64,000 nucleotides of DNA from Iodobacter fluviatilis. GTDB lineage: Bacteria > Pseudomonadota > Gammaproteobacteria > Burkholderiales > Chitinibacteraceae. The translations under genes were made by a program, and so were the position numbers. The notes beneath the pieces are model-generated. The model was not told where the DNA came from, searched no databases, and saw nothing but the letters and a program-made list of their open reading frames with translations. This document shows, piece by piece, positions 9,090 through 17,651 of this stretch (position 1 is the stretch's first letter; each line of letters opens with the position of its first letter). The stretch lies in contig NZ_CP025781.1 of the NCBI RefSeq assembly GCF_004194535.1, forward strand, positions 3,472,001 through 3,536,000, given 5' to 3'.

Positions 9090-10004
9090 ATGATCCGCAC
9101 TGCACTGATTCTGCCTGTACGAAATGCAGGGCCATATTTAGATCGCTTACTGGCGGCTTTAGCTGAGCAAACTCTGCAACCTGATGAGTGGCTAGTTATT
9201 GACAGTCAGTCCACTGATGACACAGTGCAGCGCTTTCGTGCAGCAGGGGCTAAATTGGTAACAATTTCAGCCAGTCAGTTTAACCATGGCGGTACACGTG
9301 AGTGGGCAAGGCATCAGGTACACGCTGATGTACTGATATATATGACGCAAGATGCAATACCAGCTAACCGTTATGCACTACAAAATCTACGGGATGCAAT
9401 TTTGTCTGATGATGCAATTGCTGTGGCGTATGGCCGCCAGCTGCCTCGGCAGGGAGCGGGTGTATTGGAAAGCCATGCTCGCTGTTTTAATTATCCTGCT
9501 CAGAGCCGTACCAAGCATCTGGGTGATGCGGCTGAATTGGGAATTAAAACCTGTTTCAGTTCAGATTCATTTGCGGCTTATCGCGCAGTGGCTCTGGAGT
9601 CTGTTGGAGGCTTTCCGCAGCATATTATTGGTACTGAAGACGCCTATGTTGCGGGAAAAATGCTGCTTAATCATTGGCTGCTTCGCTATGAAGCCAGTGC
9701 AGAGGTTTATCACTCGCACCACTATACTGTACTGCAAGAGTTCAGACGCTATTTTGATATTGGCGTTTTTTACGGCAAGGAATCATGGATTGCAGAGCAT
9801 TTTGGCAAGGCAAGTGGCGAAGGAAAGCGCTTTGTTTTGTCTGAGTTGGAGGCGCTTGCAAAGTCTGGGGAGTATTGGCGGGCGATTGAAGTGATGGTCA
9901 GGGTCGTGTTTAAGCTTGCGGGGTATCGCACAGGGCATTTAGAAAAGTATTTACCGTGTTCCTTAAAGCGCCACATTGGCATGTTTGCAGGTTACTGGAA
10001 ATAA
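9090..10004 (+). CDS. family 2 glycosyltransferase (rhamnosyltransferase-like)
   Basis: A 304 aa GT-A glycosyltransferase. The N-terminus ALILPVRNAGPYLDRLLAAL is the nucleotide-sugar binding start of GT2 enzymes. It is followed by VIDSQSTDDT, the metal-binding region YMTQDAIP, and the conserved GGFPQHIIGTEDAYVAGKM motif (the ED of GT2 acceptors). It resembles rhamnosyltransferases of O-antigen and exopolysaccharide loci. It is the first gene of the polysaccharide operon, six bases ahead of the export lipoprotein. A soluble or peripheral cytoplasmic enzyme adding one sugar to the lipid-linked repeat unit is the likely role. Confidence 0.87.
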   Translation: MIRTALILPVRNAGPYLDRLLAALAEQTLQPDEWLVIDSQSTDDTVQRFRAAGAKLVTISASQFNHGGTREWARHQVHADVLIYMTQDAIPANRYALQNLRDAILSDDAIAVAYGRQLPRQGAGVLESHARCFNYPAQSRTKHLGDAAELGIKTCFSSDSFAAYRAVALESVGGFPQHIIGTEDAYVAGKMLLNHWLLRYEASAEVYHSHHYTVLQEFRRYFDIGVFYGKESWIAEHFGKASGEGKRFVLSELEALAKSGEYWRAIEVMVRVVFKLAGYRTGHLEKYLPCSLKRHIGMFAGYWK

Positions 10005-10010
10005 AAGTGT

Positions 10011-10775
10011 ATGAAAAAAAAGTTTTGTATTTGTGTATTACTGCTGAGTGCCTGCTCTACGCCAAGTAGCCTGCTGTTGCCTGAACAAAGTGTATTAGAT
10101 CAGAAGCAGATTGAATTAAACGACATCAGTAAGCTGCCTCCTCCGGTAACGAGAGTGATGAATGGCGATACACTGAGGATAGTAAGGGATGCGCAAACGC
10201 CTGCTGAAAAAGATGAAATGTCGTTGTTCTTTGTGCGGCCAGATGGCACTTTTTCATATCCTTATGCTGGGCTGATTCAGGCCACTCACCGTACTCCCGA
10301 AGATATCGCTGAAGAAATCAGCAAGAAGCTCTCAGCAATTTACCGTTATCCCAAAGTAACCACCAATATTGCTATTGCACCTGGTAACCGTGTGTTTGTC
10401 GGCGGAGCTGTGCGCAATCCTTCTGCCTATGAGCTAACGGCGGCAGCGAGTATTGAGCAGGCCATTATCGGTGCAGGTGGTGTATTGCCTTCTGCAGATA
10501 GCCATCATATTGCTTTATTAAGGATGAATGAAGAAGGGTTATATCAGATTTATTTTACTGATTTTAGTCAGTTTTTATTGGCCGATAATAACAGACGCGG
10601 CGTTATATTGCAGCGTGGTGATATTGTTTTTGTACCCAAATCCCTGCTAGGAAATGCAGTAGAGAGCGTAGATATGTATTTTAATCAGCTGTTGCCTTTC
10701 TCAAAAGGTATAGGTATTGGTTTTAGTTATGATTTAAATAAAAGCCAAAGCTCCACAACGGTATCTATCCCATGA
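10011..10775 (+). CDS. polysaccharide export outer-membrane lipoprotein (Wza/OPX-like)
   Basis: A 254 aa lipoprotein with an N-terminal lipobox (LLLSAC). It has a polysaccharide-biosynthesis/export domain at about residues 45-120 (MNGDTLRIVRDAQTP, FFVRPDGTFSYPYAGLIQA) and a SLBB-like segment after it (VFVGGAVRNPSAYELTAAAS). It would form the outer-membrane or periplasmic part of the export channel, working with the co-polymerase encoded directly downstream with a four-base overlap. It is shorter than Escherichia coli Wza (about 380 aa) and seems to lack the C-terminal amphipathic helix, so another outer-membrane pore may be needed. Confidence 0.85.
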   Translation: MKKKFCICVLLLSACSTPSSLLLPEQSVLDQKQIELNDISKLPPPVTRVMNGDTLRIVRDAQTPAEKDEMSLFFVRPDGTFSYPYAGLIQATHRTPEDIAEEISKKLSAIYRYPKVTTNIAIAPGNRVFVGGAVRNPSAYELTAAASIEQAIIGAGGVLPSADSHHIALLRMNEEGLYQIYFTDFSQFLLADNNRRGVILQRGDIVFVPKSLLGNAVESVDMYFNQLLPFSKGIGIGFSYDLNKSQSSTTVSIP

Positions 10776-12742
10776 TTGATATCAGGTCTTTTCGCGATAT
10801 TCTGCGGCTTTTTTACATCTTTAAAAAAGAATTTATGTGGGCGATGATCGCCACAACAATATTAATTGTACTGGCTGCTTTTTTTCTGCCATCTCGTTAT
10901 GTTTCTGAGTCTCGCCTTTTGGTAAAACCAGGTCGGGCAATGAGCACGGTACCAATTGAGTACAGTGACCGGCAGACCTTAGTTGCGCCTAGCACGCAGC
11001 GTGACCCTATTGTTGATGAAGAAAAAATGTTAACTGGTCGGCCTATTATTCGCAAAGTGGCTGAATTTTATATTAATGAAATGAATGAGAATACAGAAAA
11101 AACAGTTTGGAAACTGATTAAATATTATATTAAGCAGGGCATGAATAACGTTATTGAAGGCGTACGCTCTATTGGGGTTTTTGTTGGCTTAGCAGAAAAA
11201 CAAACGCCCGTTGAACGCCTTGCTAGTAAATTAGAAAAACAATTTTCTGTGAGCCATGAGGCCGGTTCATCGGTAATGGAAATCAGTTTTACCTGGGATA
11301 ATCCATTAATTGCTCAGCGCGTTGTGAATAAGTGGATTGCTATTTATCAAGAGGAGCGTGCTCAGAAGCTTGCAAATAATAGCTTGTATGAGTTTTATGA
11401 AGTCGAAAGCCAGCGCTTAGCAAAGCAGGTAGTGGAAACAAAATCACAAATTACTGAAAAGCTAAAACTCATTGATGGAGTGAGTAGCAAAGAGAGGCTG
11501 GAAAGCTTAACGGATAGAATTAATAAAGTGTCTGCTCAGCGTGGGGAAGCCAGTGCCGAACAGCAGGGCTTAGAAAAAGGTATTATCAGCGCTAGTCGCC
11601 GCGCGGCAGGGTTGCCACAGGAGGTCAGTAAAGAGCGTGAAGTGGGGCTGAATCCTGTGCAGCAGGATTTAAAACTCAAGCTAAGTGGCTTAGTTTTAGA
11701 GCGGATTGAAAAATTAAAAAATTATCAGGATCAAGCACCTCCCGTACTGGAATTAAATAACAGCATTCGCATATTAAAAGAGCAGATTGCTGAGCAAAAA
11801 GACAATTTGCAGCGCTCAGAAAATCTCGTTCCCAATGAGCTTGTAACGATGTTAAAACGCTCGGCACTGGAGCGGGATACTAGGCAAAGTGAATTAAAGG
11901 CGCAAATTGCCGCATATGATCAGCAGCTGCTTAAGCTAAAGCAAGAGCGGCAGCGTATTTTATCCGTTGACCCTGAGCTCTCGAGATTAGAGCGTGATTT
12001 GGCAGTGGCAGAAAAAAATTACTTACTGTATGTCAATAGCCTTGAGAAATCTAGAATTGACCGCGAATTAGATAATAGCCGTATCAGCAACATTGCAGTC
12101 ATTGAGCAGGCTACTTTTACACCGTCTCGTGTATTTCCTAAAAGTTTATTAATGCTATTTATGGCGTTGCCCGCAGGTATAGCCGTCGGCTTCTTTGTGA
12201 TTTATCTCTGCTATTTACTAGACCAGCGTATTCATGACGGCGGTAAAGTGCAGTCGCATTTTGACGTGCCTTTATGGACAACCATCATGGAGCATGAAGG
12301 AAATAAAATTGTACCGTCTTTTGAGGCGAGTATTTATCGACTTTATAGTCAGCTGCCGCTGGATGTTTTAAAGCAGCGGGGCCTAAATATTGGTATTACA
12401 TCATCGAGAAAAGGTGAGGGTGTTAGTTTTATTATGATGCATTTTCAGCGTATTTTAACTGAGCGCGGAATTAAAAGCCGTATTGCTGATAATGAATCCG
12501 CTACTGCTGACGAGGTGGTTTTAATTGATGCCTCTGCTTTATTAGTGAACCCAGATGCTTTTATTCGATTAAAGCAAGCGGATTTGATATTAATGGTTAT
12601 AGAGGCGGGTCAGTCAACGGTACCTATGGTTGAAAATACCTTATCTATTTTAAATACAGCGTTTAAGAAAGTAGATGGTGTGATTATTAATCGGCGGCGC
12701 TTTGAAATATCTTCGGGTTTACTTAACCGTATTTCCCGATAA
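10772..12742 (+). CDS. GumC/Wzz-like polysaccharide co-polymerase with degenerate BY-kinase domain
   Basis: A 656 aa inner-membrane protein. A Wzz domain with TM1 lies at about residues 22-42 (MIATTILIVLAAFFLPS). A long periplasmic coiled-coil region runs to about residue 440, and a second TM at about 455-480 (LLMLFMALPAGIAVGFFVIYL). The C-terminal P-loop-like domain should be a tyrosine autokinase, but the Walker A position reads TSSRKGEGVSF instead of the usual GEGKS/T, the Walker B is weak (VVLIDASALL), and no tyrosine cluster follows (it ends RRRFEISSGLLNRISR). It therefore probably sets chain length without kinase activity. It starts on the stop of the export lipoprotein (ATGA). Confidence 0.85.
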   Translation: MIDIRSFRDILRLFYIFKKEFMWAMIATTILIVLAAFFLPSRYVSESRLLVKPGRAMSTVPIEYSDRQTLVAPSTQRDPIVDEEKMLTGRPIIRKVAEFYINEMNENTEKTVWKLIKYYIKQGMNNVIEGVRSIGVFVGLAEKQTPVERLASKLEKQFSVSHEAGSSVMEISFTWDNPLIAQRVVNKWIAIYQEERAQKLANNSLYEFYEVESQRLAKQVVETKSQITEKLKLIDGVSSKERLESLTDRINKVSAQRGEASAEQQGLEKGIISASRRAAGLPQEVSKEREVGLNPVQQDLKLKLSGLVLERIEKLKNYQDQAPPVLELNNSIRILKEQIAEQKDNLQRSENLVPNELVTMLKRSALERDTRQSELKAQIAAYDQQLLKLKQERQRILSVDPELSRLERDLAVAEKNYLLYVNSLEKSRIDRELDNSRISNIAVIEQATFTPSRVFPKSLLMLFMALPAGIAVGFFVIYLCYLLDQRIHDGGKVQSHFDVPLWTTIMEHEGNKIVPSFEASIYRLYSQLPLDVLKQRGLNIGITSSRKGEGVSFIMMHFQRILTERGIKSRIADNESATADEVVLIDASALLVNPDAFIRLKQADLILMVIEAGQSTVPMVENTLSILNTAFKKVDGVIINRRRFEISSGLLNRISR

Positions 12743-12813
12743 AGCACTGGGAGCTCAGGTATTTATAGCTCTATAAAGCTGTAATAATAACTGAGCTCTT
12801 AATAAGGCTATTT

Positions 12814-13527
12814 ATGCGAATTGCGCTCATTGCACCATTGCCACCAGAACAAAATGGCATTGCAGATTATGCTTTTTCCTTGCAGCAGGCGCTCAGTCAG
12901 GAGAGCCTGCAACTGATCGCTCCATTTAAAAATCAGCGGCTTGCCGATCGTCCGAGTGGTATCGCTCGGCAGATGCAGAGCATTGACTGGCAGAAGTTTG
13001 ATCTGGTTCATGCGGAGCTTGGCGGTGGGCGCAGCGGTGAGTTTATGGCGCTAGAGTGGCTGTCCGAGCATTATCCAAGTTTACCTTTAAGCGCCACAGT
13101 GCACGATCCTGAACGCCTGATCTGGCGTCCTGCTGGCTGGCCTTTGCTGCTGAACAGGTTGCTTCCCCGCTGGGTTTATCAGCTGCTGATTTTGTTGTGT
13201 GATCCATTCACTTTAGCAAGAGAGCGCCGCCTTGCCGCAAAACTGCGGGTTTTGATTACCTTAACCGCAATGGGGGGACGTTGCCTGACTGAGCGTATGC
13301 GTCTGCCGGATGGCAAGGTGCGCAAGATTGCTCATGGTAATCAAATTATCGCCGCTCAACCTCTACCCGCTCTTCCTCCGTCTGGGCTTTTGCAGATTCT
13401 GTACTTTGGCTTTATCTATCGAGGAAAAGGAATTGAGGACCTGATTGATGCGCTGGCGTTGTTAAAGATACAGCGGCCTTATGTCGCTGTATCTTTAACT
13501 CTGGCGGGGGGACTGCACCGGAAATGA
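12814..13527 (+). CDS. family 4 glycosyltransferase, N-terminal part (frameshifted)
   Basis: The first 237 codons of a GT4-like glycosyltransferase. It has the GT-B N-terminal domain starting MRIALIAPLPPEQNGIADYA and the linker into the second Rossmann domain (LQILYFGFIYRGKGIEDLID). The frame runs out just after LTLAGG in a run of six G at 13506-13511. One extra G would continue as LAGGTAPEMTFANGSSY, directly into the next open frame. I therefore read this and the following entry as one gene of about 394 codons. Whether the break is real, a sequencing error or a phase-variable state cannot be decided here. Confidence 0.8.
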   Translation: MRIALIAPLPPEQNGIADYAFSLQQALSQESLQLIAPFKNQRLADRPSGIARQMQSIDWQKFDLVHAELGGGRSGEFMALEWLSEHYPSLPLSATVHDPERLIWRPAGWPLLLNRLLPRWVYQLLILLCDPFTLARERRLAAKLRVLITLTAMGGRCLTERMRLPDGKVRKIAHGNQIIAAQPLPALPPSGLLQILYFGFIYRGKGIEDLIDALALLKIQRPYVAVSLTLAGGLHRK

Positions 13528-13997
13528 CTTTTGCCAATGGTTCGTCTTATCTGGATGAATTAAAAAATAAGATTGCCTTATCTGGCTTGCCTGATGGTTT
13601 TGTCCGCTGGCAGACAGATGTGCCACAGGAAAAAATTGCGGCTTTGATCCAGTCTCATCATGTGCTTATTTTGCCATATCAAGAATCTAAAAAACTAGCT
13701 TATTTGGGGCAAATGCGTGGAACCAGTGGCGTGTTGTCATGGGCCGCAGCCTGTGGGCGCAGCGTAGTGGCTTCAGATGCTCGTTCTTTTTCTGAAGAAG
13801 TTTCATTTGGAAATGGTGCAATTTATGCTCAAGGCGATACGGTGGCCTTAGCGGCTGAGCTGCAATGCCTATTGGATCAGCCTGATCTTTTACTAGAAAG
13901 AAGTATCAATGCACAAAAGCTGGGGCAGGCCAGAGCATGGCCTGAAACCGCTAAGCAGTTTAAGGCCTTGTTCGGTAGCCTAGTTGAAGGAAAATAA
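13524..13997 (+). CDS. family 4 glycosyltransferase, C-terminal part (frameshifted)
   Basis: The C-terminal GT-B half of the gene broken at 13506-13511. It holds the nucleotide-sugar binding region: VLILPYQESKKLAYLGQMRG followed by SGVLSWAAACGRSVVASDA, equivalent to the EX7E region of GT4 enzymes though without an obvious EX7E. The ATG at 13524 overlaps the TGA of the upstream frame, so a separate polypeptide could be made by reinitiation, but half an enzyme is not expected to work alone. The next gene begins right after its stop. Confidence 0.75.
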   Translation: MTFANGSSYLDELKNKIALSGLPDGFVRWQTDVPQEKIAALIQSHHVLILPYQESKKLAYLGQMRGTSGVLSWAAACGRSVVASDARSFSEEVSFGNGAIYAQGDTVALAAELQCLLDQPDLLLERSINAQKLGQARAWPETAKQFKALFGSLVEGK

Positions 13998-15293
13998 ATG
14001 CACTTTAAAAATGGTTGTGTTGCCTGCTTATTGTTTTTGCTGGCTTGCTCGGTGCTTGCGGCAGAAACGCGGCTTGTCGCGCCTCGGCCTGTCGTTTGGC
14101 GGGATTTTTTAGGTGTTAATGCGCACTTTTTATGGTTTAGCCCTCCGCAGGCAGCCTTGCAGATGGACAGGCTGCGGGATCTTGGCTTGGAGTGGACACG
14201 GGTAGATTTACACTGGGATAGGCATGAAACCAAAGAAAATGACTATCTCTTTAAGCCCATAGATACTGTGGTCGATGCTTTGAAAGACAAGCAGTTAAAA
14301 TCAGTTTTTTATTTGGTTGGTTCGGCACCTTTTGCCAGCAGTGCACCGGCTCTGGCAGGCAATAAAGACCAGTATCCACCAAAAGATTATGAGGTTTTTG
14401 CAAAGCGCATGGGCATGCTGGCTAAGCGTTACCCTTCGGTGGATGCTTGGCAGGTATGGAATGAGCCTAATTTACCGGCCTTCTGGCGGCCCGCTGAAAA
14501 TGCTGCAGATTATGGCAGGCTGCTGCAGTCTTCGGTGCGTGTGCTCAAGCAGATCGCACCAGCCAAGCCGGTTGTGATGGCGGGTATGGCCTATTACAGC
14601 CAGATGCCGGTTAAAGGGGGGCTAATGCTGGAAGAGCTGGGCAAAATGGGTGCGCTAGGGCTGGGGGCGATTGTTGCTTATCACCCCTATAGCCAAGAGC
14701 CTGAGGGGGACGATGTCAAAGAGCGTGATTTTATTTTGCGTTCTAAAGAAATTAACCAGCGTTTACGCGCCATGAAAGTGCCAGGAATCTGGGCGACAGA
14801 GTGGGGCTGGTCTAGCTATGCAGGGCCTAAGGAAGAGCAAAGCCTGATTGGTGAAGTTGGACAGGCAGATTATCTTTTACGCAGGCTGGTGCTGATGAGT
14901 GTTTCCGATTTTGATCGGGTATTTTTGTTTGCGCTGTCTGATTTAGATAGCCGTGCGGGCGTGCGTGATCGTAGCTATGGCCTGCTGGATTTACATGGTA
15001 AACCTAAGCCTGCCTATAAGGCGCTAGCGCAATTTCTAAAAATTACTGGTCCTAGCCTGTTTCCTGGAGAGGCACCAAGCTATAAAGGCTCGATTAATGG
15101 CCTGTACAGCATTGCATGGAAAAAACCTGATGGCAGTAAGCTCTGGATGTTTTGGGCGGATGAGCCGGGCGTGATTGATGTAGCTATCGCTCAAGGTGCA
15201 ACGCTGTATCAGCCGCTCACTGGCGCTAAAACAGCCTTAAAGTCAGGCCGTCTGGCCGTGACGCATCAACTGCAAATATTGGAATGGCGCTAA
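13998..15293 (+). CDS. PslG-like (GH39/clan A) secreted glycoside hydrolase
   Basis: A 431 aa protein with a signal peptide (CVACLLFLLACSVLAAET). It has a (beta/alpha)8 glycosidase domain of the GH39/cellulase-like type. The acid/base glutamate lies in QVWNEPNLPAFW (about residue 155). The nucleophile is probably in IWATEWGWSSY (about residue 268). Exopolysaccharide operons often carry such an enzyme (PslG in Pseudomonas). It acts in the periplasm or at the cell surface to trim or release polymer. It begins immediately after the glycosyltransferase stop, and its 3' end overlaps the next glycosyltransferase. Confidence 0.85.
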   Translation: MHFKNGCVACLLFLLACSVLAAETRLVAPRPVVWRDFLGVNAHFLWFSPPQAALQMDRLRDLGLEWTRVDLHWDRHETKENDYLFKPIDTVVDALKDKQLKSVFYLVGSAPFASSAPALAGNKDQYPPKDYEVFAKRMGMLAKRYPSVDAWQVWNEPNLPAFWRPAENAADYGRLLQSSVRVLKQIAPAKPVVMAGMAYYSQMPVKGGLMLEELGKMGALGLGAIVAYHPYSQEPEGDDVKERDFILRSKEINQRLRAMKVPGIWATEWGWSSYAGPKEEQSLIGEVGQADYLLRRLVLMSVSDFDRVFLFALSDLDSRAGVRDRSYGLLDLHGKPKPAYKALAQFLKITGPSLFPGEAPSYKGSINGLYSIAWKKPDGSKLWMFWADEPGVIDVAIAQGATLYQPLTGAKTALKSGRLAVTHQLQILEWR

Positions 15294-16552
15294 TGGTGCA
15301 CACACAATCACAGCCCCGCGCCGCCCTGCTGTCATCGACAACTCCACCCTTAAAAATTCTCTGGACCTTACCCTATCTGCCTTGGCCCACCAGTAGTGGC
15401 GGAAAGCTACGCCAGTTTCATTTGCTGCGCACATTAGCCAATAAAGGGCACTGCATTACTTTACTGGTGCAAAGTAAGACACCACTGTCGGCGAGTACAA
15501 AAGCCCATCTTGAAACGATTGTAGACAGGCTGATTGTATTGCCGCGCAGGCCAATCAAGCACCCGCTCACTCTCTTGGCTGCGGTATTTGCACCTTACCC
15601 TTTGTTGGTGAGTGTGAATGGATTTGCTCCTGCACTGGAGCGCGTCTTTGCTGATTTGCTAACCGAAGATTGGGATGTGGTGCAGATAGAGCATAGCTAT
15701 GGCCTGCAGCCATTTTTCCGGCATCTGCAGCAAAAAAAACAACCTTTTTTACTGACTGAACACAATGTTGAATCATCGATAGGCGCAGCAACTTACCAAC
15801 AGCTGCCAATTTGGCTGCGGCTTTATATTTACTTTGATCAGTGGCGTTATCGCCGCTGGGAGAAAAAAATATTAGGTTTGCCATATAAGGTGGCCGCAGT
15901 AACTGCAGGGGATGCAAGAAACTTGGCTGAACATTGCCAGCGTGAAGTGGATGTGGTGATCAATGGCGTTGATACCGCTGCATTTGCCTGTGTGCAGCCT
16001 AATTTAGACAGCCAGCGGGTTTTGTTTGTGGGCAATTTTGAATATCCACCTAACCTAGATGCAGTGGCTTGGAGCCTTGACGAGATTTTGCCTCTGGTTT
16101 GGCAGCAGATGCCCGACGTGCGTTTTGCAATTTGTGGCTATGCCATGCCAGCTGCTTGGCGTGAACGCTGGCCAGATCCGCGTATTGAGTGGCAGGGTTT
16201 TGTTGAGGATTTAACGCTGGAGCAGCAACAATCAGCGGTGTTTTTGGCGGCACTGCGCGAAGGTGGAGGCTCTAAACTGAAGGTGCTGGAAGCGCTGGCG
16301 GCGGGTCTGCCTCTAGTGAGTACGCCTCAGGGGGTATCTGGGCTGGCGCTGCAGGATGGCCATGATTATCTAGTTGGAACAACGGCTACTGAGCTAGCGC
16401 AAGCCCTGCTGCAGTTACTACATCAGGGGGAGTTGGCAAGGCCAATGGCAGAAGCAGGACGATATTATGTGTGCCAAAACAATGACTGGCAGATCAGTGC
16501 CAGCCAGCTTGAAACTCTCTATCAGAAAATAAAATATGCAGATAGGAATTGA
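15284..16552 (+). CDS. family 4 glycosyltransferase
   Basis: A 422 aa GT-B enzyme. The N-terminal acceptor domain contains LWTLPYLPWPTSSGGKLRQFHLLR. The C-terminal donor domain starts VLFVGNFEYPPNLDAVAW, followed by the AALREGGGSKLKVLEALAAGLPLVST segment, where E...E of the EX7E motif binds the sugar nucleotide. This variant belongs to the PelF/GT4-like group common in exopolysaccharide loci. The start at 15284 overlaps the glycosidase gene. An in-frame ATG at 15293 sharing the stop codon bases is equally possible. Confidence 0.87.
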   Translation: MALMVHTQSQPRAALLSSTTPPLKILWTLPYLPWPTSSGGKLRQFHLLRTLANKGHCITLLVQSKTPLSASTKAHLETIVDRLIVLPRRPIKHPLTLLAAVFAPYPLLVSVNGFAPALERVFADLLTEDWDVVQIEHSYGLQPFFRHLQQKKQPFLLTEHNVESSIGAATYQQLPIWLRLYIYFDQWRYRRWEKKILGLPYKVAAVTAGDARNLAEHCQREVDVVINGVDTAAFACVQPNLDSQRVLFVGNFEYPPNLDAVAWSLDEILPLVWQQMPDVRFAICGYAMPAAWRERWPDPRIEWQGFVEDLTLEQQQSAVFLAALREGGGSKLKVLEALAAGLPLVSTPQGVSGLALQDGHDYLVGTTATELAQALLQLLHQGELARPMAEAGRYYVCQNNDWQISASQLETLYQKIKYADRN

Positions 16553-17651
16553 TTATCGTCCGGTAACCGCAGCGCCTTATTCAGGTATTGCGCGGCAGGT
16601 ACTGGCACTTGAGCAGGCTATTCTGGCCGGAGAAAACGCGCAGTTACACCGTTTTACCGCTGCGCCGCTGGGCCACCCTCATCGTATGCTGGCGCACTGT
16701 CCGGCGACGGCCAGCCCTGTATATGGTCTGCACCGGCCACGGGAGCGGGTGAATTTTGAGCTGCGTTTTTTGCCTGCAGCCATCGCAGCAGCAGAGCTTG
16801 ATATTTATATTGCTACAGCCAATACCGGCTTGCCAGTGTGGCGAGCTCCGGCACATACCCGCTATATTTTGCTGCTGCACGATGTTTTTCAGCTAACAAT
16901 GGCTAATCATCACAGCAGCCGCTTGAAGGCGATGGTTTACCGGCAAATTGATCGTTTGGGGATCAGCAGCTCGGTGGCGCTGGCTGACGCAATCTGGACG
17001 CCTTCAGTCTTTACTGCCGATCAGGCTCGGTACTTGTTTCCCGAGGCAGCAGGTAAAATTTCTGTGCTGCCCAATGCCGTGCCTGCCCTTGCCGCACCGG
17101 ATCCGCTGTGTACTTTCCCAGCGCTGCCCGCTTTATTCTGGCTAGTGGTTGGAACCAGAGAGCCGCGTAAGAATATCCCTTGGTTTGTGCAGTGCTGGCA
17201 GCAAGCGCGACAGCAGAATGCCAGTGTACCTGCTCTAGTACTGGTTGGCAGTGCTGATGATTTACCCCTTGAGTTGCGTGCTGCGGATGGCATGTATTTT
17301 GTATCAGGCATCAGCGATGCCGAATTATTATCGCTGTACGCACAAACCAGCTGTCTGTGGCAGCCATCGCTAGCGGAAGGATTTGGACTGCCAGTGCTTG
17401 AAGCGCTAGCGCAGGGCGCTGCGGTGGCCGTTGCCTTGGGTTCGGCTCTGGATGAGATTTGCCCAACAGATAGTCCCCGTTTCTCTCCGCTGGATACCGC
17501 TGGTTTACAGCAGTTGATGTTAGAGCTGGCAGTACGTCCTCAGCCCTTACGCTGGGCGGCCCGTCAGGTATGGGCAGATGAGTTTGCCATGCCTGCTTAC
17601 ACAAAGCGGGTGCATGCATTGCTGCAAGGTGTGTTGAGTATGCCGCAATGA
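16536..17651 (+). CDS. family 4 glycosyltransferase (mannosyltransferase-like)
   Basis: A 371 aa GT4 enzyme. The N-terminus MQIGIDYRPVTAAPYSGIARQ is typical of WbdA/mannosyltransferase B-like enzymes. The donor site carries FWLVVGTREPRKN and the EX7E motif in PSLAEGFGLPVLEALAQG. It overlaps the preceding glycosyltransferase by 17 bases and the polymerase gene by four. Sugar specificity cannot be assigned. Confidence 0.87.
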   Translation: MQIGIDYRPVTAAPYSGIARQVLALEQAILAGENAQLHRFTAAPLGHPHRMLAHCPATASPVYGLHRPRERVNFELRFLPAAIAAAELDIYIATANTGLPVWRAPAHTRYILLLHDVFQLTMANHHSSRLKAMVYRQIDRLGISSSVALADAIWTPSVFTADQARYLFPEAAGKISVLPNAVPALAAPDPLCTFPALPALFWLVVGTREPRKNIPWFVQCWQQARQQNASVPALVLVGSADDLPLELRAADGMYFVSGISDAELLSLYAQTSCLWQPSLAEGFGLPVLEALAQGAAVAVALGSALDEICPTDSPRFSPLDTAGLQQLMLELAVRPQPLRWAARQVWADEFAMPAYTKRVHALLQGVLSMPQ

